From assembly GCF_020520425.1 (NCBI RefSeq), contig NC_079492.1:59953042-60017041 (forward strand): DNA of 64,000 nt, given 5' to 3'. Position numbers and translations under genes: made by a program. Positions 10,703 to 21,846 of the stretch are shown here, in pieces. The notes beneath the pieces were generated by a model. It ran no database searches. It saw only the letters and a list, made by a program, of their open reading frames with translations, and had not been told where the DNA came from. Numbering within the stretch: the stretch's first letter is position 1; every line of letters begins with the position of its first letter. Origin of the DNA: Spinacia oleracea (taxonomy: Eukaryota > Streptophyta > Magnoliopsida > Caryophyllales > Amaranthaceae).

Positions 10703-11005
10703 CTCCCTCAATCTACTCGCACCGCTTTTTTTGTTTTTCCGGACTGTTCCTTAATACTTGTACCGCTTTTATAAATGGAATTTTTTTACCAATATTATAT
10801 TATTTCTCACACTTACCTACTAACTCACTCCCTACGAAAAAACATTTAAAAATTCACACCCCCCACTACCCATTACACATTTCTCACTAACTATAATAAA
10901 AAATTACCACACTATCAACTACCACTTATTAAATTAATAAGTCAATTCGAGTGTATTAATCTCCGCACCGGTCAAAATGGTGCGAGTATTAAGGAACGGA
11001 GGGAA
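10703..11005. mobile_element. Stowaway MITE (about 303 bp)
   Basis: It starts CTCCCTCAATCTACTCGCACC and ends GGTGCGAGTATTAAGGAACG-GAGGGAA, with TA on both sides. A second internal copy of the TTCCTTAATACTTGTACCGC motif near the left end suggests a small internal duplication. Confidence 0.75.
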
Positions 11006-11377
11006 TAGTTTTTTTGTTTATACAGGCCAGCTTGCCTGAGTAGTCTTTTTGTTATTGTTGTTGCCTTGGTGGTTGACGTTATGGCCCTTTCTAGAAGGTA
11101 TGAAGCATACATGGTTTTGAACTTTAGGCGTAAAATTCGATTTTGATTTAGAATAACAATTTATACTCACTTTCACTACAAGAAATTGATTAATTACCAA
11201 CCGCTAAAATTGGTTGGTAAAACGCGAAAAACGGTTGGTAAAAGATTTTGCGACCGCCAGCGGTCGCAAAAAAGCGGTCAGTTTTCACCTGGACGGTAAT
11301 TTAGGAAACTCCAACTGGAAGGCGGTCGCTAAAATTTACCGACAGAATTAGCGACCGCCACCTAAGCAGTCACTAAA

Positions 11378-12619
11378 TTAGTGACCGCCAAAGCAGTCAT
11401 AAGTCATAGCCCAAACCTCCCATAACTGTTTCAACTCTTCAATGAGTGGTTGCATGTACACATCCAAGTTTCCTTTAGGATTTTTAGGACCGGGAACGAG
11501 CAAAGAAAGGAACATGAATGGTCTTTTCATACACATCGATGGAGGCAAGTTGTATGGTGTAAGAATAACCGGCCAACATGAATATTGGGATCCAAATTTA
11601 CCATGGGGGGCAAATCCATCTGTGCACAAACCAAGCCTGACATTTCGTGGCTCTGATGCGAAATTAGGAAAGGTTGTATCCAAGTGCTTCCACGCTTGAC
11701 TATCACTAGGATGTGCGAAGGTGTTTTGAACTCGGGGATTCTTGGCATGCCAAGTCATATCCTCCGAAATGTTCTTGGTAGCATACAACCTTTGCAACCT
11801 CGGTGTGATTGGAAAATAGATTAGAACTTTTGCTGGAATAAGCTTACCCTTTGCAGTCTTCTTATACCGATCACTTCCGCATACTCTACATTTATCTAAC
11901 TGTGCATCGCCTTTCCAGAAGAGCAAACAACCTTTAGGGCATGTGTGGATCCTCTCATGAGGAAGTTCCAAGCCCTCAAGAACCTTCTTTGTGCTATTGA
12001 AAGTTCTACCCATTTGGTTGTTATTTGGAATCGCATCATTCATCAAAGATGCAAACCCATCCACACACCTGTGTTGTAAGTTGAATTCACATTTCAAACT
12101 TGCAATTCTTGATGCCATCTCCAACACAGAGAGTTTGCTCCCTTCATATAATGGATCTCCAGCTGCCTTTAGAAGGTCTATAAACTTCTTAGCTTCATCA
12201 TTTGGTTCTTCTTCAACTGAATTACCCTCTTCATTCACCAAATGCTCTTGATTATTTCCAAGAGCATCAATAACCATATCCCGATATTGATTTGGCTGAA
12301 CACGCGAGGACTCTACTAAGCTTTCCCCTTGACATATCCATTGATAGTAATTACGAACAAACCCCTTCTTGTACAAATGTACTCTAACTGTTTCAGTATC
12401 ATGAAAACGCCTGTTATCACACAAGGGGCATGGGCATCTTATTTTGTCACCATCATTGCATGTTGGATGCTCTTTGCAAAACTCAATGAACTCTCCAACC
12501 CCCTTGAGAAAGTCGGGCTTAAGATTGCGCCCGTCGAGTCTATCATACATCCAACTACGCTCTCTTCTTTTCATGATACCAAATTCTACATATCTCACAA
12601 AAAACATGTTACTAACCAA
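11378..12619 (-). pseudogene. Truncated TNP2-type CACTA transposase
   Basis: An open frame of 413 codons. TNP2-family genes usually start close to the RSWMYDR motif, so the methionine at residue 16 (12574) is the likelier start. Residues about 20-100 match a transposase-associated domain (RSWMYDRLDGR, CPCPLC, then HLYKKGF); a second Cys-rich part (CPKGC...CRVCGSDRY) follows, then the start of the Transposase_21 catalytic domain with the LGLCTDGFAPHG motif, SCWPVILTPYNLPP and VPGPKNPKG. The frame ends abruptly after residues VWAMTYD, where the coding sequence joins the subterminal repeats that supply the stop codon. Full TNP2 proteins run on for hundreds of residues, so the protein lacks most of the catalytic domain and is unlikely to be active. 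Confidence 0.9.
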
Positions 12620-13414
12620 TCTCTACACATCTCACACTAATCATGTTACTAAACCTACTATATAGTCTAACTACCGCTCGAAGTTTTCTAAATAAACAAT
12701 CAAATAATTGATTTTATTAATTATATAAAAATCAATACTTATTAATGATATAAAGTTAAATAATTTATTAATGATATAAAGATCAATAATTTATTCAAAC
12801 GCACTTATAAATTATATAAAGTTCAATAATTTACTTATAATTTATATAAAGATCAATAATTACTTAAACACAAGCCAATAAGGATAAAAATCAAATATAA
12901 ATAATAAAATGCATTTACAATAAACACCTAAACATGCACAAATTTATTCAATACACTTACTTACTACTCAAATTCATTCTCTAAATTATTCGTTGTTTCT
13001 CATATGACATTCCTTGAAACTTTGGCATAAAATTAAATTTCATAAAATCTTACACCTACACCTACATCAAAATTCTTACACCTACACCTACATCAAAATT
13101 AAATTCCTTGAAATTTTGGCATAAAATTAAATTTCATAAAATCTTACACCTACATCAAATTAAGTACGGCATTCCTTGAAAATTTCATAAAATTTCCATA
13201 ATTTCCATAATTTTCCATAATTTTCTAACAAGTCATTCCATAAATTCATTGAAAAAAATACCCATTAATTATCTAACAAGTCATTCCATAGTTATGGGTC
13301 ACAAAATTAGAAGAGAAAAAAAAGATTACCTTCAAAGATCGAAGAGTTCACATACAAGATCTACAATTGATATAAACAACAAAGTTAGGGTTTGAAAAAT
13401 TAAAGCATTATATT

Positions 13415-13792
13415 ATGAAAAAACTAAGAATAAAGGTTACCTGGAGTGGAAAACATCGACGATTGAGTAGTCCGGTCCGGTGGGTGGTCCGCCTGGGCTG
13501 CTGGCTGGGGGGCGCCGTGCGCGGCTCTGGGGGGGGTTGGGCGTGGGCTGGGCTGCTGGCTGGGGGGAACCGTGCGCGGCTGGGCTGGGTGGGTCGTGCA
13601 CTCTGGCCGAGTCGGGGGGTTAGGGTGGCGCCGTCGGGGGAGGGGGGTGGTTCACCGGCTGCGTCGAAGGTCGAAGGAGGGAAGGCTCTTCAACTTTCTA
13701 TTTTTAATTTCTCTAAATTGGTCGAAGGAGGAGGAAGGCAGACAAGATTTTTTTTTTCTTTTTTTAATTTAGTGACCGTTTTTGGTCATTGA
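13415..13792. other. GC-rich block inside the CACTA element
   Basis: A G-rich plus strand with GGGCTGCTGGCTGGGGGG-type direct repeats at about 13496 and 13550. It is open in two frames on the plus strand, but the products are Gly/Trp/Arg-rich without domains. It lies where the promoter and 5' leader of the minus-strand transposase gene would be. Confidence 0.45.
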
Positions 13793-14118
13793 TTATTTAT
13801 TTATTTTTTATTTTTTTTTTAATTTTAGCGACCGCTTTTTTGGTCGGGTATATTATATAGGCGGTTATTAAAATTTTAAATTTATTTTGAAAATAGTCGG
13901 AATTTACCGACTGCTCAATAGTCGGAATGGAAGTTTATGCAGTCGATAAATTTACGACCGTTATGAAAGCGGTTGGTAAATTTTAAATTTACCAACCGCT
14001 CTAAATTCGGTCGGTAAATTTAGCGACCGTTTCTATTTCGGTTGGTAAATTTATTTTTACTGACTACTTTCACGGCGGTCGGTAAAATCAGTTGGTAATC
14101 AAGCGCTTTCTTGTAGTG

Positions 14119-14240
14119 TTTACTAACCCCCAAAAATATAAGTTCAAATAATTTAAATTCCAATCAACCCAAGAAGTACCAATGAGGTAACGAGTTTCAA
14201 ACTTTCATTCATATCCAATCAGTTTTACCCGAATCTTATA
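14119..14240. other. Unassigned DNA between CACTA and Copia-3
   Basis: It begins with the CACTA target duplication TTT. The rest was not recognised. Confidence 0.5.
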
Positions 14241-16424
14241 TACATGTACTCCGCTTCAGTTGTACAATTCGCACTGGTGCTCTGTTTAGCACTTTTCCAG
14301 CTTACTGCACCCCCGTTGAGGAAGAATATAAACCCAGACGGTGATCTAAAATCATCCTTGTCGGTTTGGAAACTTGCGTCTGTATAGCCTTTAACAATTA
14401 ATTCATCATCTCCACCATAGACCAGGAAATCATCTTTGTGCCTTTTCAGGTACTTCGGAAGATTCTTGGCAGCAGTCCAATGTGCCTCTCCTGGGTCTGA
14501 CTGGTATCTTCTCGTAGCACTGAGTGCGTACGCAACATCCGGGCGTGTACATATCATAGCATACATTATTTAACCAATCAATGATGCATATGAAATCCCA
14601 CTCATTCGTCTACGCTCATCCAGTGTTTTTGGGCACTGAGTCTTGCTTAGAGTCATTCCATGAGACATGGGTAGGTAGCCTCGCTTGGAATCTGCCATAT
14701 TGAACCTTTCAACCACCTTATTGATATATGTGCTTTGACTAAGTCCAATCATCCTTTTAGATCTATCTCTGTAAATCTTGATGCCCAGTATGTAATGTGC
14801 TTCTCCTAGATCCTTCATCGAAAAACATTTCCCAAGCCAAATCTTGTCAGAGTTCAACAAAGGAATGTCATTTCCGATAAGTAATATGTCGTCGACATAT
14901 AGTACTAGAAAAGCAATTTTGCTCCCACTGACCTTCTTGTATACACAAGATTCGTCTGCGTTCTTGACGAAGCCAAAGTCACTGACTGCTTCATCAAAAC
15001 GTATATTCCAACTCCTTGAAGCTTGCTTCAATCCGTAAATGGATTTCTTAAGCTTGCATACCTTTTAACAATTTTTTGGATCCTGAAAACCCGCAGGCTG
15101 TGTCATAAACATAGTTTCTGTTAAAATGCCGTTTAAGAAAGCGGTTTGACATTCATCTGCCATATTTCGTAATCGTAATATGCAGCGATCGCTAACATTA
15201 TCCGAATAGACTTTAGCATTGCAACTGGTGAAAAGGTTGCATCGTAATCCACACGTAGACTTGCCATCTTGAGCAACCAATCTAGATTTGAAAACTTCTA
15301 GTTTCCCATCCTTGTCCTTTTTCAGTTTGAAAACCCATTTGCTTCCTATGGCTTGGTAGCCATCTGGCAAATCGACCAAATCCCAAACTTGGTTTTCAGA
15401 CGTGGAGTCTAATTCAGATTGCATGGCTTTTTGCCATTGCTTGGAGCTAGAGCTCGTCATAGCTTGTTTGTAAGTCGCAGGTTCATCTCTTTCCAGCAAT
15501 AGATCTTCATGGCTCTCGTTCGTCAAAATACCTAAGTACCTTTTCGGTTGAGACCTATATCTCTGCGATCCACGCGGGGTTACATTTCTAGATGGTTCTT
15601 GATTCTCACCAGATACTCCTAAAGATCTCTGAGTTTCAACCTAAATGTCATCTTGAGCATTCTCTAGAGTTTGTTGTTCGACTCGAATTTCTTCGAGGTC
15701 TACTTTTCTCCCACTTGTCATTTTGGAAATATGATCTCTTTCCAAAAAGATACCATCTCGAGCAACAAACACCTTGTTCAGATTTATTGTAGAAGTAATA
15801 CCCTGTTGTTTCCTTTGGATAGCCCACAAGGATACATTTGTCAGATTTTGGTTGAATTTTGTCTGAAATTAATCGTTTGACGTATACTTGACAACCCCAA
15901 ATCTTAAGAAAAGACACATTTGGAGGCTTTCCAAACCATAACTCATATGGAGTTTTTTCGACAGCTTTAGACGGAGCTCTATTTAGTGTGAGTGCAGCTG
16001 TGTTTAGTGCATGTCCCCAAAATTCTATTGGAAGTTCGGCCTGACCCATCATTGATCTAACCATGTCTAGCAAGGTTCTATTCCTCCCTTCTGACACACC
16101 ATTCTATTGAGGTGTTCCGGGAGGAGTCAATTCTGTAGAATTCCACATTCTTTCAGATGGTCATCAAATTCATAGCTCAGATATTCACCGCCTCTATCAG
16201 ACTGCAGTGCCTTAATCTTCTTGCCTAATTGATTTTCTACTTCACTCTGAAATTCCTTGATTTTTTCAAAGGATTCAGACTTATGCTTTATTAGGTAGAC
16301 ATAACCATATCTACGGAAGTCATCAATGAAAGTGATAAAGTAGCTGAAACCACCTCTAGAATTTGTACTCATTGATCCACATACATCTGTATGGATTAAA
16401 CTCAATAGTTCAGTTGCTCTTTTC
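14241..16424 (-). pseudogene. Copia-3: truncated copia pol fragment (integrase, RT, RNase H)
   Basis: The stretch is collinear with Copia-1 23035-25223 on the same strand and lacks LTRs, gag, protease and the RNase H end. Reading on the minus strand: integrase core (DRGGEYLSYEF), the late integrase part (PYELWFGKPPNV), RT with VLYVDDILLIG, and RNase H up to TEAEYM. Several in-frame stops (for example at 14570 and 15065) and frame changes split it into five open pieces (16444-16127, 16097-15648, 15526-15065, 15031-14570, 14566-14225). Both edges join unrelated sequence directly, the right one at the presumed Athila LTR. Confidence 0.9.
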
Positions 16425-16433
16425 AGAATCTCG

Positions 16434-16675
16434 TGCGCTCGCACCAGTATTTAGCCCGCTCGCACTGATTTTTTGTGTGCTCGCACAGAATTTTCGTGCG
16501 AGCACATGAAGAATTTTGGATATTTGGCTATCTCAAGGTCGTGCGCTAGCATGGAAATGGAGTCCGTTCGCACGGTGTGAAGAAGAGAAATCGTTGCTTA
16601 GAACGATCGCACAAATCTGGAGCACGTTCGCACCGATGCGATCGTACCTGGGTTTCCGCGATCGCATCGCTGCTC
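16434..16675 (+). repeat. Cluster of TGCGANCGCAC-like palindromic motifs in U3
   Basis: About ten variants of GTGCGCTCGCAC, GCGAGCAC, GATCGCAC and CGATGCGATCG lie in 240 bp just upstream of the TATA box. Spacing is irregular, so this is not a tandem array. It could hold transcription-factor sites of the LTR promoter. Confidence 0.65.
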
Positions 16676-16718
16676 GGGCTGACATTTTCGAGTTTAAAAT
16701 TTCTATTTTTAAGGGTCG

Positions 16719-16726
16719 TATAAATA
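16719..16726 (+). promoter_or_regulatory. TATA box of the Athila LTR
   Basis: TATAAATA in GGTCGTATAAATAGATT, about 1 kb before the LTR end, downstream of the palindrome cluster. Confidence 0.6.
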
Positions 16727-17748
16727 GATTTTTCGTTTTATTATTGAACAATTAATTCCAGAATTATATTTTCATTAAGTTTTAGAAGGTTTTCTCTTCA
16801 AGCTTAGTTTTCTAGAGAGAGAAACTCCATTGCTTTGAAGCTTCAAGTTGTAATTTCTTCAACTCTTTCAATTCCTTGCAATTTTAATTCAAGTTCTTAG
16901 TTCTTTGTTCTTACTATCTTGCTATTGTTCTTTAATTCTTGAATTCCTCTTTTGCTTTGATTTTAGTTTCATTTATTCTCAATTCTTTGATTGATTTTGC
17001 AATTGAATGCTCAACTTCTTGATTCCTACCTTTTACTCTTTCAATTACATGATTGATTGCCTAGAATTCTTACACTTCCTAATTTCAAGCATGTGTAGTG
17101 AGTAGATTTAGGTTAGAGATAGGGGAGAATCTAGGGGCTTAATTAGGGGAAATTGATGGTTGAATGTTGATTGATTGATGTAATTAAATTTGATTTGGTG
17201 ATAGGATATCCATGACTAATTGAGTGGTAGTTGCAAATACTATTTGATTGGAATTGATTGGATTGCATAGTCTAGGTTTGGCAAGACATTGTGAGCCTAT
17301 TTTATGCAAGTGAATAGTGGTTCCCATATGCAAGTTGTCTAGTTTAGGATTAGGCGGAAGCTCTTCCATAGATTAGACGCTTCGCGTGCTCCATCCTAGA
17401 GGTGGCGGGTACGTCATTCGATTCTATTCCCCTATGCACTAAGTCGTTGCATCGTCATGATTGCTTGATTGTTTAGATCGTTTCCCCCAATTCCCTAGCC
17501 TATCCCCGATTCCCTAGAATTTCCCTATATTGGTTAAATTTGTTGATTGTTAGCATAGTTTCCCTAGATATTATTTCAAACCAATTTTTGTCTAAACTAG
17601 CTTAACACCTTGACCCAATGCACACCGTTTCTATGGGATGATCCCTATGCTTGCCGCTATAGTCCATATAGCCGGTTAGTTAGGAGTTTATAAATTTTGT
17701 TTTGTCGGGCGGTCTTCTTTTAAACGACGGAAAATCACCTTATCAAAA

Positions 17749-17760
17749 TGGCGCCGTTAC
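17749..17760 (+). promoter_or_regulatory. Athila primer binding site
   Basis: TGGCGCCGTTAC directly follows the LTR end TATCA plus AAA. TGGCGCCGTTGCC is the usual Athila primer site; here the match decays after ten bases. Confidence 0.75.
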
Positions 17761-17929
17761 GGTCGTTGTTATTGAGTTGTGTTGAGACTAGTTTACCATT
17801 AGAAAAATACAAAAACATTGCATTCTTGTTTGCTTTCTTTTCCCTTTGCAATACTCACGTGTTTCTTTGAGTTTGTATGCTTGATAGGGGTCGTGCACGT
17901 CAAAGGACTCTCCACCCTCTTGACCTTGA

Positions 17930-19883
17930 ATGGAGAGGACACTAAGGAGATTAAGGCGCGTTCGAACTCGCTCGTCAAGCCGCAACCGATTTGAATCCTT
18001 GAGTGTAGGCGTGGAACAAGAAGAGAGTGAGCAAGCCTTTGAAACCATGGCGCTCCCGGTTAAGAATTTGGGTATACCTGGAACATTTGAAGCAACATGC
18101 GGAATCCAAGCTCCCACAACCAATGCAAATAACTTCGAAATCAAACCCGCTTTAAATAACTTGGTTCAAAGCCATCCTTTTTGTGGGAAGAGCAACGAGT
18201 CACCACACGAGCACCTAAAGTAATTCGAACACTATTGTCATACAATCAAGCATAATGGTGTGACCTCGGACTACGTGCGGTTGACACTATATTATTTCTC
18301 TCTCATTGGGCGAGCTAGTGGTTGGCTTGACAAGGAGGTCAAGCCAAACTCACTTCGCACTTGGAATGAAGTTACAAATGCGTTCTTGAGCAAGTTTTAC
18401 TCGCATGGCAAGACGGCGGACTATCGCCACAAAATCCAATCCTTTGAGCAAAAGCGGGACGAGTCACTTTTTGAAGCTTGGGACCGTTTTAAAGAATATC
18501 AAAGGGAGTGCCCTCACCATGGGATCCCTAAGTGGTTGCTACTCCAAAACTTCTACTTGGGATTGAGCCCAACCTCCAAGACGAGTCTAGATGCGGGGGC
18601 GGGGGGTCCCATAATGAACAAGACCGAAGATCAAATCGAGGAGATAATTGAGGATGTTGTCCAAAATTATCAAGCTTGGCACGTTGGTGCAAGGGACTAT
18701 GATAGTAAGGGTAGGAATGATGATGGTAAAGGGTCATTATATGCTATGGAGTAAGCTAGGATCATTGAGAAGCTTAGCTCGAGATTGGAAAATCTAGAGA
18801 GCACACCAAGCCAACCACCATCGCCATCTACAATCCCGCCGCCTTCGGCCACTCTTCTCACTAAGGGGAAGAGAAAGGTTAGTTCCTATGACACTGTGCC
18901 TCCGGGCACATCCTTTTGTGATAATTGTCAAGATTTTGGTCATTTCTCCAATGCTTGTCCTTTGGTGTATAATGTGTCTTATGTGGATTATGGCCCTTCT
19001 TATGAAGGTGATTTTGATATGGAATATGCCCATGCTTTGAATGAGAGGTCTGGAAATGATAACCCCTATAATCAAAATTTTGCTAGACAAGCACCTAGAG
19101 GGCCCCCTATGTATGGGTCCTACCAAGGCTTTGGCCAAGGAGGTGGGTATGATAGTCAAGGACGAGGTGGCTATAGAGCGCAAGGCTATCAAGGCTAAGC
19201 ACCCTATGGTCAACCTCATGGTCTTGGAAATCAAGCCCAATACAATCAAGGGAGTTATAATCCTAACCACCAAGGTGGAGGGGGTTATAACTATCTTATG
19301 GGAAATATAGGGGTGCCTCTAGTCGGGGTTATCCTTTGAACTCGTGAGGTCCTTATGGTGTTTCTATATTTCCACCTCCCGGATTCAATGGGCCAAGGAT
19401 CTATGGCAACCAATTCCAACCAAACCTTAGTGGTTATGGCAATGCACCTCCACCGCTCCCGCCTCTCAAGTCTAACCTCGAGGCTCTCATGGAGTCGTTT
19501 GTGGGGGCGCAAGTCAAGAAAAATGTTGAGTTTGAGGATGGATTTAAGCAATCCAACACTCACTTGAAGATGATTGAACCCAATTAGCTCAACTTGCTAA
19601 TATCATTAAGGAACATCATGTGCATACTAGTCTCCCATCCCAAAGTCAAGCTCCAAAGCAAATGAATGCCATAGTGACAAGGAGTGGGAAGATTTTAGAT
19701 GATGTTCCTAGAGCTAATAAGGTTTCTAAGTCCAATGGGAAGGATCAAGAGGGAGTCGTTGAGTCTAATGACAATGATGTGGTAGAAGAGGAACCTCCCA
19801 TCGATGATGTGGGTGATACTCCTAGACCAAAAGAGGCAACTCTTCTACCTCTCCCCACTCCTAAACTTCCCTATCCCCAATGA
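17930..19883 (+). pseudogene. Athila gag remnant
   Basis: One reading frame starts at ATG 17930 and is broken by TAA at 18221, TAA at 18752 and TAA at 19196, with a shift to another frame at roughly 19300-19340; the last piece ends with TGA at 19881. Visible parts: the retrotransposon gag core (about 18230-18720, containing WNEVTNAFLSKFY and FYLGLSPTSK), a CCHC knuckle CDNCQDFGHFSNACP (about 18920), a Gly/Tyr/Gln-rich stretch, and the MNAIVTRSGK motif (about 19660) that marks the gag-protease boundary in Athila. At least three of the stops lie where glutamine or arginine is expected, consistent with C-to-T change of CAA or CGA codons. Confidence 0.88.
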
Positions 19884-20497
19884 TTCATAAGGCATAAGTT
19901 AGACGTGCAATTCTCAAAATTTCTTGATGTTCTTCGAAAATTGCATATCACTATCGCCTTTACGGATGCGTTGAAACAAATGCCAACTAAGGAAATCTTG
20001 AGTGGGAAGCGGGATTGCGACGTAAAGGAGACGGTGAACCTCACCGAAAATTTTAGTGCTATTATTCTTAACCAAATGCCACCCAAACTCAAAGACCCGG
20101 GTAGTTTTTCTATCCCTTGTGCTATTAAGAAGCTTGAAATAAGCAATACCTTGTGTGATTTGGGTGCTAGTGTTAGTCTAATGCCTTATTCGGTGTTCGC
20201 CAAGCTTCAAGTTGGTGATCTTGTCCCAACCAACATTGCATTGCAACTTGCCGACCGTTCGGTCAAATACCCTATTGGCAAGATTGAGGATGTACCCTTG
20301 AGAGTTGGTGGATTTGTGATCCCCGTCAATTTTGTGGTCCTAGACATAGATGAGGACGTGCATGTCCCTATTATTCTTGGTCGCCCATTTTTGGCCACGA
20401 CGGGGGCCATTATTGATGTCAAGCAAGGGAAAATCACTTTGAAAGTTGGGAAGGATAGTTTGTTTTTTGACTTGAATAAGGCCATGAGTTACCCTAG
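19884..20497 (+). pseudogene. Athila aspartic protease region, interrupted by Copia-1
   Basis: An open frame from the TGA at 19881 to the insertion point encodes a retropepsin-like domain: CDLGASVSLMPYSV (about 20155), with the D-x-G catalytic triad variant usual for Athila, and the second conserved part PIILGRPFLATTGA (about 20370). The reading frame runs on into the Copia-1 LTR for a few codons only (to 20510). The continuation is at 30879. Confidence 0.88.
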
Positions 20498-21834
20498 TGT
20501 TAGGTTATGATACATATGACATTTACATAGATCATGCGGAAAAACCATTAACCCAGGAAACATATTATTTACACATAATCATATAGCATAATTAGATGCA
20601 TACTCTTTGTTGCGTGCCTTCCCTAGCTGCGCCCGAACCGAACAAGAACAAGTCTTTTAGGACTCCAAGTGTCGTCCCTCCGTAGAAAGTCCACAGCACG
20701 TCCGGATCCGCCTTAAGATTGACCAACTAGAATCGCCCTTAAGGTACTCAGAAAATTCGGCACTTTTGAGCAAGATGTGTGTTTGATTTTCTCTCAAAAA
20801 CTCACTTTTGAATACTTAAAACTTGTGTATAAATTATGACCCCTAGGCCTTTATTTATAGAGTTATGGAAAAGGAATCGTAATCCTAGTAGGATGCGAAT
20901 TAATTGGAATTAGAATTCTACATGAATTCTACTTAATCAATTTATCCAATAGGAATAGACATTTAATCATACACTGACTCTTGCAGATTCAGGAATCTCG
21001 CATGAGCTGAAACTCACACACACACGGCAGCCACAAGGGCTGCCCATGCGCGTGCGAGCAGCAGCCCGCGCAGCACGGCCCACGCATGTGCGGCCTTGTG
21101 CGCGCTGGGCTGTGGCGTGCGTGCTTGCTGGGCGATGGCCTGGCTTCGTGCTGGGCCTTCGTCCGGCAGGCCTCGTCCGATGCTAATTCGTACGATACGC
21201 TTCCGATTAAATTTCCATTTCCGGAATCTATTTCCGATACGAACAATATTTAATATTTCCGATTCCGGAATTAATTTCCGTTTCGAACAAATATTTAATA
21301 TTTCCGTTTCCGGAATTATTTTCCGATTCCGGTAATATTTCCGATTCTGACAATATTTCCGTTTCCGGCAATATTTCCGATTCTGGTAATATTTCCATTT
21401 CCAATAATATTTTCCGATACGTACCATGTTTCCGTTTCCGGCAACATCTACGACTTGGATAATATTCATATTTCCGATACGATCCATATTTCCGTTTCCG
21501 GCAATATCATCGTTTCCGGAGTATTCATTTCTTGCCTGTGACGATCTTAGCTCCCACTGAAAACAAGATCCGTCGGTTCCGAATATTCATAGATGGAGTA
21601 TTTAATGCCATTAAATACTTGATCCGTTTACGTACTATTTGTGTGACCCTACGGGTTCAGTCAAGAGTAAGCTGTGGATTAATATCATTAATTCCACTTG
21701 AACTGAAGCGGCCTCTAGCTAGGCATTCAGCTCACTTGATCTCACTGAATTATTAACTTGTTAATTAATACTGAACCGCATTTATTAGACTTAACATAGA
21801 ATGCATACTTGGACCAAGGGCATTATTTCCTTCA
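20498..21834 (-). repeat. Copia-1 3' LTR (1337 bp)
   Basis: Plus-strand termini are TGTTAGGTTATG and TTTCCTTCA. It has a TATA box on the minus strand (20852-20859, TATAAATA; equivalent at 29896 in the other LTR), a GC-rich block (about 21010-21180) and a TTCCG-rich minisatellite. The open frames within it (for example 21014-21487) come from these repeats and recur exactly in the other LTR. Confidence 0.97.
21195..21530 (+). repeat. TTCCG minisatellite in the copia LTR
   Basis: Degenerate units of about 14-18 bp, such as AATATTTCCGATTCCGG and AATATTTCCGTTTCCGG, more than fifteen in a row. Many contain the palindrome TTCCGGAA or a half of it. Also present at 30239-30574 and, diverged, in Copia-2 at about 44830-45160. 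Confidence 0.85.
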
Positions 21835-21846
21835 GTCTCCCACTTG
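21835..21846 (-). promoter_or_regulatory. Copia-1 polypurine tract
   Basis: On the minus strand AAGTGGGAGAC abuts the 3' LTR start TGAAGGAAAT. Confidence 0.8.

Larger units (their letters stand above)
11174..14118 (-). mobile_element. CACTA (En/Spm) transposon, internally deleted (2945 bp)
   Basis: The ends are CACTACAAGAAA and TTTCTTGTAGTG, with TTT duplicated on both sides (11171-11173, 14119-14121). Subterminal regions (about 11195-11400 and 13800-14105) carry many copies of GCGGTCGC/GCGACCGC-like and GGTTGGTAAA motifs in both orientations, typical of CACTA transposase binding regions. The interior has one truncated TNP2 gene (minus strand), an AT-rich stretch with imperfect direct repeats (about 12690-13250) and a GC-rich block (13440-13680). 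Its size and truncated gene indicate a non-autonomous element. Confidence 0.92.
16425..17745 (+). repeat. Athila 5' LTR (left edge uncertain)
   Basis: The right end ACCTTATCA is fixed by the primer site three bases further on. The left edge is taken where Copia-3 homology stops; no convincing TG plus duplication was seen. It contains a TATA box (16719). The sequence close to its right end (about 17600-17745) recurs inverted at 47030-47160, which defines a second LTR of the family. Confidence 0.75.

Noticed and set aside
13415..13792. 125-codon plus-strand frame in the CACTA element as a second transposon gene
   Set aside because: The product is G/W/R-rich from G-rich DNA with no similarity to TNPA-type proteins that I recognise.
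21014..21487. 157-codon frame repeated exactly at 30058-30531
   Set aside because: It reads through the TTCCG minisatellite of the copia LTR; the repeat is the two LTRs, not two genes.
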